DNA of 64,000 nucleotides. It comes from Hemicordylus capensis. Taxonomy: Eukaryota; Chordata; Lepidosauria; Squamata; Cordylidae. Within the stretch, counting starts at the first letter, position 1, and each line of letters starts with the position of its first letter. Of this stretch, positions 1-10,232 are shown piece after piece. The notes under the pieces were generated by a model. The model made no database searches. It worked only from the letters and a program-made list of their open reading frames with translations, and was not told the origin of the DNA. The translations under genes and the position numbers were made by a program. The stretch covers positions 84,168,294 to 84,232,293 of the forward strand of contig NC_069662.1 in assembly GCF_027244095.1 (NCBI RefSeq), given 5' to 3'.

Positions 1-1294
1 TTTCCTTGCAGCCTCAATGTCACTACTGCCATCTGCCTTGAGTCAAGGAAATTCACAAAGGGAGTAAAGTGTTATTACAGATCTGGCAAGCTGCCCTGTA
101 CATTAGGCCAGCCTGAAATGTTGCACTTTTAGCTACTTACAAGTTCTAGTGGCCTATTCCATTGGGAACATCTGTTGTGCACAAGCCCCACCAAAACGAG
201 CAGGAGTTGTAAGAGAGCACAGCTGGGCTCTTGAACTCCCAGGCCTTTAAATGGTGCTTGTAGTACAGAGACATTCTTTGAGTATTGTGCCAGCTGTCTT
301 TTGTGCAGCTTGTTTTCAAAGGTCACCCAGACAGATTAATAGAGGCAACTATCCTAGGATGAAACTTTCTATTCTTATCTGCCAACACTTAGGGAAACAG
401 TAATTCACATTGCAGGTGAGTTGGAGCCTTTCCAGTCATACTAAGATTTAATGTGATATGGATCACAAATCACATTTGGATGACAGAGAATGCAGGTTTG
501 GGGGCAACCACATATGCTTTGACTGGTTTCCTAGTCATTCCCTCATTCCTTGGCTTCAGTCTAAGCAATCTAACTGTGAAAGATTGCAATCGTCGTTTGT
601 ATGGCTCTCATTTGGAGCATCCCTGGATCTTTAAAAGTTTGGCAACTGTTGCTTAATAAACAGTTTGAAAAACATTCTCCGGCCAAAATGTTGCCCTCCA
701 AGGTTCTAATGTAAAAACAATTCAATTTGAAAATCAATTATTTCCAGATGACTTTTAAAAAGTCAAAAACAATCTGTAGAACCTGATATTTTGTCTAATG
801 TAATGCTTAGGACAGAACAAGAAAAGATTCACTGTGGCTTTTTATTATTTTAATTTATTGGGAACCTTGGCTTCTGAGCACAGATCCCCTTCTGGGACAA
901 TGAATGCATCAAGAACAGAGAAACGGGAATACATGTGATTTGCTCATGCCAGGCAGATCCTGGGGAACACTGAACAATCAAAAGGCTCATACAACCTTTG
1001 CGTTAAACCCGGTGGGGGGAGGGGAGAGACTACAGTTTGCCAGGTTGCTCAATATTCTAACTGTAGAAGCCTGAACAGTTTTCCCCCACACTTCCTGCTG
1101 AATTGTGGTCCTTTGTGGAACACACTGCTGCACTGTTATTTGTCACCAAAGCAGACAGCTGCATGTATATGATTTTCACTCCAACTAGAGACCCATGACC
1201 AATGACTAAAGCAGTTATTTTGAATGAATATATGAACTCCACTTCTCACCTCTCCATATGCTTCCTCATCAAGAACAGCTTCCATAGTGCAAAA
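1..1294. other. No recognised feature
   Basis: This is AT-leaning sequence. The ORFs on either strand are all under 70 codons and resemble nothing I know. I see no repeat family shared with the rest of the window. It could be intron or intergenic DNA. Confidence 0.5.
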
Positions 1295-1544
1295 GGTAAA
1301 GTTGTGCTGTTGAGTCGGTGTTGACTCCTGGCGACCACAGAGCCCTGTGGTTTTTTTGGTAGACTACAGGAGGGGTTTACCATTGCCATCTCCCACACAG
1401 TATGAGATGATACCTTTCAGCATCTTCCTATATCGCTGCTTCCCGATATAGGTGCTTCCCATGGGAAACATACCACTGGGGATTCGAACCAGCAGCCTCT
1501 TGCTCCTTAGGCAAGTTACTTCCTCGCTGTGCCATTAGATGGCT
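1295..1544 (-). mobile_element. Sauria-type SINE (tRNA head, BovB/RTE-like tail)
   Basis: The element reads on the minus strand. The tRNA-like head is at the high-coordinate end, with the B box visible as the complement of GGGATTCGAACC near 1480-1491. The tail at the low end contains a GTTGAGTCGGTGTTGACTCC block of the kind found at RTE/BovB 3' ends. Four further full or partial copies occur in the window (5927, 28791, 28866, 59444), which defines the family. The Sauria SINE name comes from general knowledge of squamate repeats and was not checked by alignment. Confidence 0.82.
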
Positions 1545-2079
1545 CATAGTGTACTGGTGCATTAACTGCTCCATTTTACAATAGCAAAGAAGAGAGTAAA
1601 AATAGCCCAAGGAGAAACTCTTGGAGCCAAACTAGATGTGACATCGGGGATGTATGAATGCATCTCCAATGTCTTGTTTTGGGGGTTGTAACTGAACTTC
1701 CAGTTCCTGTAATCTTCATCATTGGGCCTAACTTACTTCTGATTGGATGAAGTTAACAGTGTTTATTTAACAGTCTAAAGAATACATACATGGAAAGTAT
1801 ACATGTACGCATGGAAGTGAGGAAGCTTCTGATCCCAACAACCATCTTGTGGTTAACACACACTAAAAACAAGAAGGTTTTTCTTCCCAGACACCTCTGG
1901 TGGTAGAAGCCCCTCCTGAAACTATTAACCTTTCTGTTCCCACAGTTCTATTAAATACACTTTACTACACCCCTCCCCGACAATTTATTGACTCAGCATG
2001 TAGAAATTAAGTGGTGAGGCACGCATCTCTTTCAGTAAGATTGGTTAAGGAGCTGGTAACTGCTGGTCTAGTCCTGTTA
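1545..2079. other. Unassigned, possibly the 3' end of the adjacent gypsy fossil
   Basis: No ORF or shared repeat is recognisable. A pyrimidine run near 1968-1980 would be a polypurine tract on the minus strand. That would fit the 3' end of the Ty3/gypsy fossil starting just to the right, but no LTR pair can be seen. Confidence 0.3.
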
Positions 2080-2104
2080 ACTCAGCCAGAAAGTAACTCT
2101 TGTG

Positions 2105-2860
2105 CTACAGTGGCTGTGGTGCTCTCATAGCACAGCGTAACATGTGATTCACATGTATTTTTTGTGCACCACAACCATCCCTGCCCTCTACAAAATATGT
2201 CACAGAGCCTAATTTTTGAAGCACTGGATGGGATCCATTTACCTGGGAAGGGAAAACATAGTTCCATACCAGCAGTGTCTGCTCCACCTGAAACTGGCAG
2301 ACCTGATGATGGGAAGCAGGAAACAAAGCCTGTTCTGTCCTGGAGGCCTATATCTGAGGGGCCACCACTCATGAGTCTTGCTGGGGACATAATAAGGTAA
2401 GTGAGGTATGCAGCTCCCTACCTAAAAACAAGGAAGTGGGAGTCTTACCTGTAGTTTTATGAGGGGTGGTGTGGTAATTGAACAGAAATCAGTCAAGGAA
2501 CTCTTGCAGGCTGCCCGTTTTGGGGTTATACTTTCCCCAGGACTGTTTAATTGACTGAACCACCCATTCTACTACCCCATTAGAGGAAACCCTAAGGTGG
2601 AGTGGTCATGTAATAGTCATTTGTTTTTTGTTTTTTGTTTTTTTTAAAGCACTCAACATCTCAGAGTGAAATGGAGGGCCATTGTCTGAGGTGATATCTT
2701 TTGGCAGCCCATAAGAAGCACCCAAGTTCCTCAGTATGCAAGTGACAGAGTGTGCACCAGCAGTTTGCAGGAGGGAAACTTAAATCCACTTGGAATAAGC
2801 ATCCCGTAATACCACAAATTCCTGACCTTGCTATTTCTTTGCCATCATTACTAGGGGCGT
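2105..2860 (-). pseudogene. Gypsy integrase core and C-terminal module (fossil)
   Basis: The minus-strand translation contains peptides of the form DAYSKWI and GLPKDITSDNGPPFHSEM, matching the DAYSKW and SDNG motifs of Ty3/gypsy integrase cores. Further downstream, SPARLMSG and SVTYFVEGRDG resemble the post-core segment and GPY/F-like module of metavirus integrases. It is a broken fossil, and no functional product is implied. Confidence 0.7.
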
Positions 2861-3105
2861 TCAGACAACCCCCAAGCCTGAACTGGCACTGGAATAGGGC
2901 ATGATTGATTTAGCTGACAGGGGCTTCAGCCTTGAACCATCCGTACTGGATTACCAAACTATACTATGAGTCCTGACTTTCATTTTAGAAATGCTCCAAT
3001 GACCATCACATAACTGTGCTAAGACTGATGCCCTAAGAGGTTCAGGAATTACTGTCCTAAATCCTCACAGTAAGCACCCCTTTTCTATGGTTAATTCCCA
3101 CTTCA

Positions 3106-3600
3106 ACAAAACTTTGCCACCTTATATGTAATAGATGGAGACTGATCTGCTGGAAGATAAGAAACACAAAAATCTTCTGAGCATCCTGGAAAGGGTGCCA
3201 GACAAGGAGATATCAGGGAGCGTCTTAACTCTCTGTAAAACAGGCAACAGAGCAATACATGTTGGATAGTTTCAATCTCCCTATAACCACAAGGGCAGAT
3301 TCTGTCTTCCCTAGGTATACTCTTTATTCTCCCCACCAGGACAGCTGACGGGAGCATGTCATACCTTGCTCTAAAGCCCTCAGATAGCATGGGTTCTCTA
3401 GGGTATACAGATAGTGGGACCCCTAGCAGCAATGCATAAACCCAGCCTCCTTCTCAAACATTCAGGGATCATGGAAAGCTCGTGTCGATTTTCAATATCC
3501 AGGATTCTCTGCTTCAGAGCCTGTAGAGTTTGATTATGGCTCAACAAGATCAGATAATCTATGGAAAATCCCAACGAAATAATTTTAGCATGGATTGCCT
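3106..3600 (-). mobile_element. C-terminal fragment of a non-LTR retrotransposon (zf-RVT-like)
   Basis: The minus-strand reading contains a segment with RARYDMLPSAVLVGRIKSIP, then CPCGYREIETIQHVLLCC and FYRELRRSLISP. This is the CxC...H...C-type zinc-finger-like tail typical of many LINE ORF2 C-termini. It continues into DQSPSITYKVAKFC. I cannot assign the clade securely. It lies between the gypsy RNase H and integrase remnants, so it is probably a later insertion or rearrangement. Confidence 0.5.
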
Positions 3601-3803
3601 GGCCCACAATATCAAGGCTAAGGCCTCTTTTTCTATCTGTGCACATGCCAATTCAGTTTCGGAGAATGCCCTAAATGCATATGCTATTGGCCATCCTGAT
3701 CCATCTGGCATCCTGTGAGAAATCACAGCCCTTACGCCCACAGCTGAAGCATCACAGACTAGTAGTGTCAGAAGAGAAGGATCCAAGTATACCAACAGAG
3801 AGG
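3600..3803 (-). pseudogene. Gypsy RNase H fragment (fossil)
   Basis: The minus-strand peptide LLVCDASAVGVRAVISHRMP, followed by PIAYAFRAFSETELACAQIE and KEALAL, is a clear match in pattern to the start of Ty3/gypsy RNase H: a CDAS motif, then an S+TL-like block and an IEKEALA motif. Only the first third of the domain is present before unrelated sequence begins. Confidence 0.78.
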
Positions 3804-4050
3804 TATGGGTGTGCACAGAACCGGTTCTGGTGGTTCAGTTCAAATTTGAGCCAAATTCAAACCGGCCCACCAGCCTGTGAGCCAGTTTGAGTCAAACCAG
3901 CCCCCGGTTTGGTCGGAGGGTTGAACCAGGAGGAACCAGTTCAGAACCAGTTTGATTTGGCTTGAAGGGCATGCTTGTAAAGGGGACTCTGGTGAGGATT
4001 CCCCATTACACACAAAGGGGGAAACCCTGTCTGCCTTTAAAAATACTCCT
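3804..4050. mobile_element. Non-autonomous hAT-like element (TAtGGGTGTGCAC terminus)
   Basis: The left edge TATGGGTGTGCACAGAACCGG-like sequence resembles the TAGGGRTGTGCA termini of the other hAT elements here. Subterminal AACCGG/GGTTCAG repeats follow. An internal stretch near 3965-4010 (CTTGTAAAGGGGA and its partner) is shared with 32645-32837. The right end and a target duplication are not clear. Confidence 0.5.
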
Positions 4051-4150
4051 AACAGAGGGTGGTGAGAGGATTGCCAAGGTGCCCTCTCATTGCCCCCTCT
4101 CAATTTTTGAAGTTCTGGAACTTGAAAAACATCAGAGCAAGCCTTTATGA

Positions 4151-5914
4151 ATGGAGCTGTCCGAAAAAGAAGCCTGTGCATCATGAAATATGAGACTGAG
4201 AAAGTAGCTCTAATTGGGAATCTTATCAGAAGAGATCTTACCACTGCTAGTCTGTCAGAATCCAAATTTATTGGCACAGTAAACATGACTGTATAGTAGG
4301 AAAGGTGGTGCTGCCAACTACTATGAATTTCAGATATATACCTCCTTTTGCAGATTATATGCAGTTCCATTTTTAAGATTTTCATAGTAAAGTCTTTGCA
4401 GCCTTCATGGTTATAAATTGCCAGTGGTTACAGATAAAATCAGGCACCTACCAGTTATATGTGGCTTATCTTCATTCATTATAGCGTGCAAGACATTTTT
4501 CTAGTTCATTAAACTGCTCTGAAAACAAGTACAAACAGGTTTTAAGATTTGAGCTCAATTTTATTATTATTCAAGCTCTTATTTAATAGTGATGGGAGGG
4601 AGAAGTGTTCTTGCTCCCTCTATTAAAATTTGCTTATGTAGCAGCTGGAAAAACCAAACCAGCCTCAAGAAGACGACACTTCCACCTGGGCAAGCATGTA
4701 CAAATCTGTCTAAAAATTTCCAGTGTTGCTACCTAAGTAATTGTGAGCTAAGCTCACAATGTTTGATTGCCTGTAATGATCTCAGGAATTGGACATTGGA
4801 TATACTTCAGGAAAATATTCCATGCTATTTGCTTGCCTACTCCTAGCACTGTGTGCCTAACTATTAAACCAAGTATACTTGCATTGTACAGATAAAGCTA
4901 CCAGTTCCCCTGCATTTTTTGCTTTATTCTGCCCTTTCTCCAAGGAATTCAGGGCAATGTTCATGAATTTCAACTTCACAGCAGCTCTTACACTGTGAAG
5001 AGAGGTCTTACACTGGGGGAGAGTGACCATCCAGTGTGCTTCGGGTCTAGAGATTTGAAACCAAACTTCATCAGTTAGAAGACCACTCCACACTAGCTCA
5101 TTGCAAGCATCATCTTTGGACACTTGAGAAATGGATACACCATGCTAGCCATGCAGCTTCCAGCACCTGCTTTCTCCTACCATTTTCAGGCACTAAACTG
5201 TAAGGACCCACCCATTCCGTACGCTTTAATTGATGGTGTACTTTCAAATCAAATACCACTCCCTCAGGAAGAAGACAGACCAGCTCTGGGCTTGGTAGTT
5301 GGCAGGTGATGCAGTTAAGAAGAACCAGTGATTTAAAGCTAGCTGACAAGTAGAACAAAGAGATCCATAACTTCCACAGAGAAACCAGTTCTCAAAATGT
5401 AGTCTGCATGTTTAGACTTTTGGCTCTTACGTATCAAATCTCTCTCTCTCGTTCGCTTGCTCTCGCTCTCTCTGTATATGTAAAACTGTGTAAATGTTCA
5501 GTTCAAGTACATAATCTATTATGTGCTGGTGTCAACTTGGTTGCGTATGACAGATCAGGAGCCAAGTTGAAGCCCTTCCGATAAATGAGCCCTCAAAGAC
5601 ATGAGACCCTTTCCCTGGTATTGCAAGGTTCTTTCCTTTTGGGTCAACAGCATTCCAGTTAAGTGAATCCTGTCTAATTAATTCCAGCAGACAGCCTTGC
5701 ATTGACTGAGAAAGTAAGTCTAAAAGGCTGAAACCCCAAAGTGAAAGTCAAGCTTCAGAAGGACCATAGGATGAGACATCTTTCTACACATTTTGTCCCT
5801 TTTTGCTCTTTATTCAAGGGCATAATCAGTGCTGGCACTCATCAAGGTGGGGTACTTGCCAAAGTCCAGAGGCAGGAAGGGGCCTACCAAGCCAAAAGCA
5901 AGAAATGGTGCTAC
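4151..5914. other. No recognised feature
   Basis: There are no coding similarity, tRNA-like boxes or family repeats that I recognise. A CT-rich low-complexity patch lies near 5441-5475. Confidence 0.45.
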
Positions 5915-5926
5915 CATTAGACAAGT

Positions 5927-6164
5927 ATGGTGAAGTGTGCCGTCAAGTCAGTGTCGAGCCCCGTGGTTGTCTTTGGTAGAATACAGGAGGGGTTTACCAT
6001 TGCCATCTCCCACACAGTATAAGATGATGCCTTACAGCATCTTCCTGTATCGCTGCTCCCTGATATAGATGTTTCCCATAGACTGGGAAACATATCCGTG
6101 GGGATTCAAACCAGTAACCACTGGCTTGCTAGTCAAGTCATTTCCCCGCTGCTCCATCAGGTGG
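5927..6164 (-). mobile_element. Sauria-type SINE with 12-bp target duplication
   Basis: Same family and orientation as the copy at 1295. It is flanked by perfect 12-bp direct repeats CATTAGACAAGT at 5915-5926 and 6165-6176, the expected mark of LINE-mediated insertion. That fixes both ends and confirms a full-length copy. Confidence 0.88.
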
Positions 6165-6234
6165 CATTAGACAAGTCAAGGCACTCATTTCATTTCTAAT
6201 ATAAGAGACGCAGCCATAGGCAGTCACCTACTGA

Positions 6235-6600
6235 CTGATTGGTTGGTTGTTCAGTTTTTATACTGCCTTTCATAAAACATCCCAAGGTGCATTACAAAAA
6301 TTAAAAAACAACAAAACTCTTTAAACATCACATTTAAAACCTTAAAATCAGTAAAAACCATAACCCCACCCCCCAAAAAACCCTAAACACCAACCATAAA
6401 AAAGACAAACAGAAGCAGGAACGCTGAGAGATCCAACAGCTCCTAAGGGGTAAAAGCCTGAACAAATAAGAAAGTCTTTAATTGTTTTTTTAAGTAGCCA
6501 CAGATGTCACAGAGCAAGCATTCACTGAGAGAGCATTCCAGAGCCTGGGGGCAACAACAAAGAAGGCCATGTCCCAAGTGCATGGCAATTTAGCCTCTCT
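6235..6600 (-). mobile_element. LINE 3'-end fragment, L2-like, minus strand
   Basis: It begins with a tail that reads, in complement, as a short hairpin-like CCTTGGGATG...AAAGGCAGTATAAAAA end. It continues into an AGAGCATTCCAGAGCCTGGG block common in reptile L2-type LINE sequence. It has the same organisation as the pieces at 7288, 25467 and 45530. No protein is recognisable. Confidence 0.55.
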
Positions 6601-7287
6601 CAATGTTGGCACACAGAGCAAAGGCCCCTTTGACAACCTTGTTGGGTGGCAGAAATCCTTGGGAGTAGGCAGTCCTTCAGGTATCCAGGGTTAGGATAAA
6701 TTGTCATAGGAAGCCAGCAACGGGTAGCAGCTAGAAGCCAGCAACGGGTAGCAGCTAGAAATGGAAGAGAGAATACATGGAGTTGGCTATGTAATTCAAT
6801 ATACTGCTGCTTATTAAAAATCATCAGTCATGATACTGAACTAGTGAGATGCACACCAAATGGTAGGGATACATCGGGAAATGTGGCCATAAAGATGAAC
6901 TATAGCTGAGTTGGCAGAAAAGTACCAGCAATAACTTGGTAGCTACAGTTTGTGCCACTTTTCTTTCTCTTGGCCCTGCTTGCTTCCTCCCTCCATCCCT
7001 CAGGACCCTCATCTCCCTGTCTCCTCAAACCCTATGCTGTTGTTCACTTGTATTTATAAGCTGTGCTGGTTATTGATCAATTTGTACGCCCATCTTTACT
7101 CTCAGCCATTTCCTTCCAGGCCTGCTAAAGATGGCTCTCTTTGCCCCTTTCCTTCATATGAGGTATTCTGATTCCTAAGCGGCCAAATGTGTCTGAGATT
7201 AGGGTGGGAACTAGAGTGACTGATGGCTGCTGAAGTCACAAAGACATCTGTGTTCTTTCAAGCAGAAAAAAGCAGTACAAATCTTCT
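6600..7287. other. No gene recognised
   Basis: Apart from the short tandem duplication near 6711, nothing is recognisable. The ORFs are under 90 codons and composition-driven. Confidence 0.4.
6711..6759. repeat. Tandem duplication of about 24 bp
   Basis: The unit GCCAGCAACGGGTAGCAGCT plus a few bases occurs twice back to back. It is a local duplication without other context. Confidence 0.85.
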
Positions 7288-7425
7288 AGGCAGTTTGTTG
7301 GTTGTTCAGAAATCATTCCATGTCTATTCTGCTTTTCAGAAAACTCATCCCAAGGTGGTTCATAAAGTTTAAAATACAATATAACTCCATAAAGATACAT
7401 TAAAATACAAAAAACAATATGAAGG
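7288..7425 (-). mobile_element. L2-like LINE tail fragment, minus strand
   Basis: It shares the GTTGGTTGTTCAG, CATCCCAAGGTG and TTAAAATACA blocks with the 6235 copy. It is cut off at its right by the MITE starting at 7426. Confidence 0.5.
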
Positions 7426-7699
7426 GCATAATGGAGAGACCCCTGCAGCTGGGAGGCAGCTTTTCGCCTCCCCTCCGTGGGTCTACTCATGAGTAGCCGT
7501 GGCACAGAGCCACGGCACGGCCACTCACAATCAGAAAAACCGGGTTTGCAGAGCGCTTGCTCTGCAAACCCGTTTTAAGGAGAGGGGTATTTAGGCAGGT
7601 TAACCGCCAGGAGGCGAATGGGCCCGGTGGCTCCCATGATCATCCGAAATTGGGCTAGGCTCCCCTAGCCCGATTTCAGCTGATCGTGGGAATTGCCTC
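7426..7699 (+). mobile_element. Hairpin-rich MITE, left-truncated copy
   Basis: This is the right part of an element seen whole at 57609-58102. It holds the block around GGTCTACTCATGAGTAG, a hairpin with AGCGCTTGCTCTGCAAACC, and a terminal hairpin around GGGCTAGGCTCCCCTAGCCC. The edge is the complement of GAGGCAATTCCCACGATC. The left part is missing where the element meets L2-like sequence. Confidence 0.72.
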
Positions 7700-7727
7700 T
7701 ATATCAGCAGAGGGTAAAAGAACCATT

Positions 7728-8199
7728 AATAGTGAGTTCACAAATAACTGAATCTTTACAGGAGAGGAACGTGTGAAGGTATTAGAGCTCTTCTCACGAT
7801 CCCTGAGAAGAGCTTGCAGTCAGTCTGCATGGAAGGAGGGTTTAACTTACCTTCCCCACAAAAGATTGGCTCTTAGTCCCTAGGCAGGTGGATCACCCGC
7901 CGAGAAGACCAATTGCTCCCATGTGCACCATCCTACCCTGCCAGAGCCCAAATAATGCACTGCATGAGTGTGTGGTGCATTACCAGGATGCCCCCCAAGT
8001 GTGCCAGCTGCGGCTGGAAGAAGCCACAGGTGACACATAATCCGAAAAACGAGGGTAAGGGAGCACTCGTGCCCTTCACCTCATTTAATTGAGAGGCTAC
8101 TTAGGCGGGTTTGCCACTGTCTAGCCACTGGGATCATGAACATGAAAAACTGCTCTGGGCTCCCTTAGCCCAGTTTTGCACACTCGTGTGAATAGCCTC
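7728..8199 (+). mobile_element. Related hairpin MITE (approximate left end)
   Basis: The right edge is the complement of GAGGCTATTCACACGAG, preceded by a hairpin around GGGCTCCCTTAGCCC. The interior differs from its neighbours. The left edge near 7728-7740 is uncertain. Confidence 0.5.
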
Positions 8200-8204
8200 A
8201 TTGT

Positions 8205-8680
8205 GGAGCTATTCCCATGATCAGGCAAAATCGGGCTAGGGGAGCCTAGCCCGATTTTGCCTGATCATGGTAGCCACCGGGCTCACAGGCAAGCCCGGTG
8301 GCTCCCAGGCGGTTAACCTGCCTAAGTACCCCTCCCCTAAAACCAGGTTTGCGGACTGAGCGCTCCACAAACCTGGTTTCAAAATCGTGAGTAGCCGTGT
8401 CGCGTCTCCGTGCCATGGCTAATCATGAGTAGACCCCCAGAGGGGAGGCAAAAAGCTGCCTCCCGGCTCCGGGGGTCTCTCCAGCATGCCCTGCGCGCTC
8501 ACGCAGGGCATGCTGTAGCTTCTGGGGGCCGCTCCCCCCACCTTTTGGGGGCTGATCGCTCTACCTTCTGAGGACCCCCGCTCCACCGTCTGGAGGACAA
8601 TCGGCTTAGCCCGCTCTCCCTGCTCAGCTTCGCAAACCGGGTCTCACTGATCGTGAGACCTGGCTCTATGAGTGACAAGT
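8205..8680 (-). mobile_element. Hairpin-rich MITE, complete inverted copy
   Basis: It starts at GGAGCTATTCCCATGATC (8205) and carries the same blocks as 7426-7699 in reverse order and on the opposite strand. It continues into ACTGATCGTGAGACCTGG, which matches the far end of the 57609 copy. It is non-coding and rich in short hairpins. Confidence 0.7.
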
Positions 8681-8689
8681 TATGTAATG

Positions 8690-8882
8690 TTACACATTAC
8701 ACATCCCCAGCACAGAATCCATCAAGTGGCTGTTGCTGATGTCTGTCTTCTGTTTCTTTTTTAGATTGTGAGCCCTTTGGGGACAGGGAGCCATTTTATT
8801 TATTTGATTGTTTATATTTACATAAACCACTTTGGGAACGTCTGTTGAAAAGTAGTATATAAATATTTGTCATATTCGTATC
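8690..8882 (+). mobile_element. L2-type LINE 3' tail
   Basis: It contains TTTAGATTGTGAGCCCTTTG, GGGACAGGGAGCCATTTTA and a closing AAACCACTTTGGGAACG...GTAGTATATAAATATTTG. This is the sense strand of the tail found inverted at 18392, 21517, 29620, 30930 and 53284. The terminal stem-like CCGCTTTGGG/GCGGTATATAAAT arrangement is typical of squamate L2 or L2-tailed SINE 3' ends. Confidence 0.65.
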
Positions 8883-9765
8883 CGTATACATATTCTGTTG
8901 CTTCTCTAGCAACAGCACAGTTTGCCTCTGCTCTTAGCTGTCTTTATTCAGAAAGAAAGAAAGCTTTGAAGGCATTCTTTCACGAAGCCTGACAAAATCA
9001 CAAGCAGCATGCTACATTTAGAAAGTGTGCTTGGTTCCAAGACATTTGCTCATAAACATTCCACAGTATTTTCTTTCCTTTAGGAACAGCAGAGGGAATG
9101 AAAGCAAACTTGGCAGGTACATAGAAGAAAGCAGCATAATAACTGGAAGAAAGGTGAGTGAAATGGAAAACATGACACCATTTAAGTGAAATTGATTCAT
9201 TATCATCCAAAAGGTGATGAAATGCCAATTGCTTTCCCTTGTTTTCCTTGTTCTTTCACAGTGTTATCTTCCCGTCTGGGAGGAGAAATCAAAAAGAGAC
9301 TGTTTGTGGTTCCTGAAATAGACAGATGGTTCTATGGGACAACTTTCATCAGCAAGTCAGGACTCCACATTCAAATCCATTCTTATTTTAATGAAGTCAG
9401 TTGTTCTTTCCATACCTACACCTCATAAAAATGTTTGGGTATGATCCAGTCTAAGCTGTGTACTTCAGAATCTCATTCATTTAAATGGGAGAGAGTTAAA
9501 CGCTTACTGTAGCACATTAAACACATTCACACATCAACGAGCAGCATTGCTGATAATCTCACCTCTGCTATGAGTATATTAGAAGGCAAGCCCGACTGTC
9601 TCTCTAGATCTTTCCATGCAGCAACAAAGTGTGAGATTTTCAAAGCTTTCACACAAGTTCCAAGCATGATTTTACCTCCCATACACATGCTGCTGCAGCC
9701 ATCCCTTCTCCTTCCTACTGTGAGCAGAGACCTTGTGTAATTTTCACAGGGCCATCAGCTGGCCA
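8883..9765. other. No recognised feature
   Basis: No coding, RNA or repeat family was recognised. The composition is ordinary. Confidence 0.4.
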
Positions 9766-9773
9766 GTTCTCAC

Positions 9774-10224
9774 TAGTGGTGTGCACGGAACTGGCACCTG
9801 TCGGGTCGAAGGTGTGTGTGCCGGGTTGAAGGTGTGTGTGTGGATCTTTAGGGATGGGGGAGAGTGCTCTTAGCCCTCCCACCGCATTTCCCTCAGAAAG
9901 TGACTGGTGCGTGTGTGCACATTGTATGCCCGCGCACATGTCACAAGTGTGCATGCACATCGCATGCACGCACAATGCGCACCGGGCACTTCCGGTCACT
10001 TTTTGTCCAAGGAGGCACCGGGGTAGCAAGGAGGTATGCTGCCACCCTGCCAGACCATTTTAAAAGGCAGTGCCAGCAGGGGGGATATGGCAGGAAGGGT
10101 AAGAGCTCCCTCCCCCATTCTTAAAGATATCCATCCCAAGGGGTTCGGGATGTGAGTTCAGCATGTGAGTTCGTGCACCTGTGAGTTCGTGCACTCACGG
10201 GATGTGAGTTCGTGCACATCCCTA
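9774..10224. mobile_element. Non-autonomous hAT element, 451 bp
   Basis: The ends are TAGTGGTGTGCACGGAAC on the left and the complement of TAGGGATGTGCACGAACTC on the right. They are flanked by 8-bp near-identical target duplications, GTTCTCAC (9766-9773) and GTTCTCAT (10225-10232). Near the right end the motif TGTGAGTTC occurs four times between 10149 and 10212. There is no transposase, and the internal ORFs are shadows of the GC-rich sequence. Confidence 0.88.
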
Positions 10225-10232
10225 GTTCTCAT

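Larger units (their letters stand above)
2082..3803 (-). mobile_element. Ty3/gypsy LTR retrotransposon fossil (partial, broken)
   Basis: Minus-strand remnants of a gypsy-type pol lie here in the order RNase H (high coordinates), integrase core, then an integrase C-terminal GPY-like module (low coordinates), which is the family order. The coding sequence is broken in several places. It is also interrupted by unrelated LINE-derived sequence between the RNase H and integrase parts, and a hAT-like element abuts it on the right. No gag, protease, reverse transcriptase or LTR pair was recognised. The divergence suggests an old copy. Confidence 0.7.

Noticed and set aside
3840-4385. A 181-codon minus-strand ORF beside the gypsy fossil
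   Set aside because: It overlaps the hAT-like element and has no reverse transcriptase motifs or other recognisable domain.
10149-10215. A CRISPR-like array of TGTGAGTTC repeats
   Set aside because: The repeats are nine to fifteen bases with irregular short spacing, inside a hAT MITE with defined ends. The window is vertebrate.
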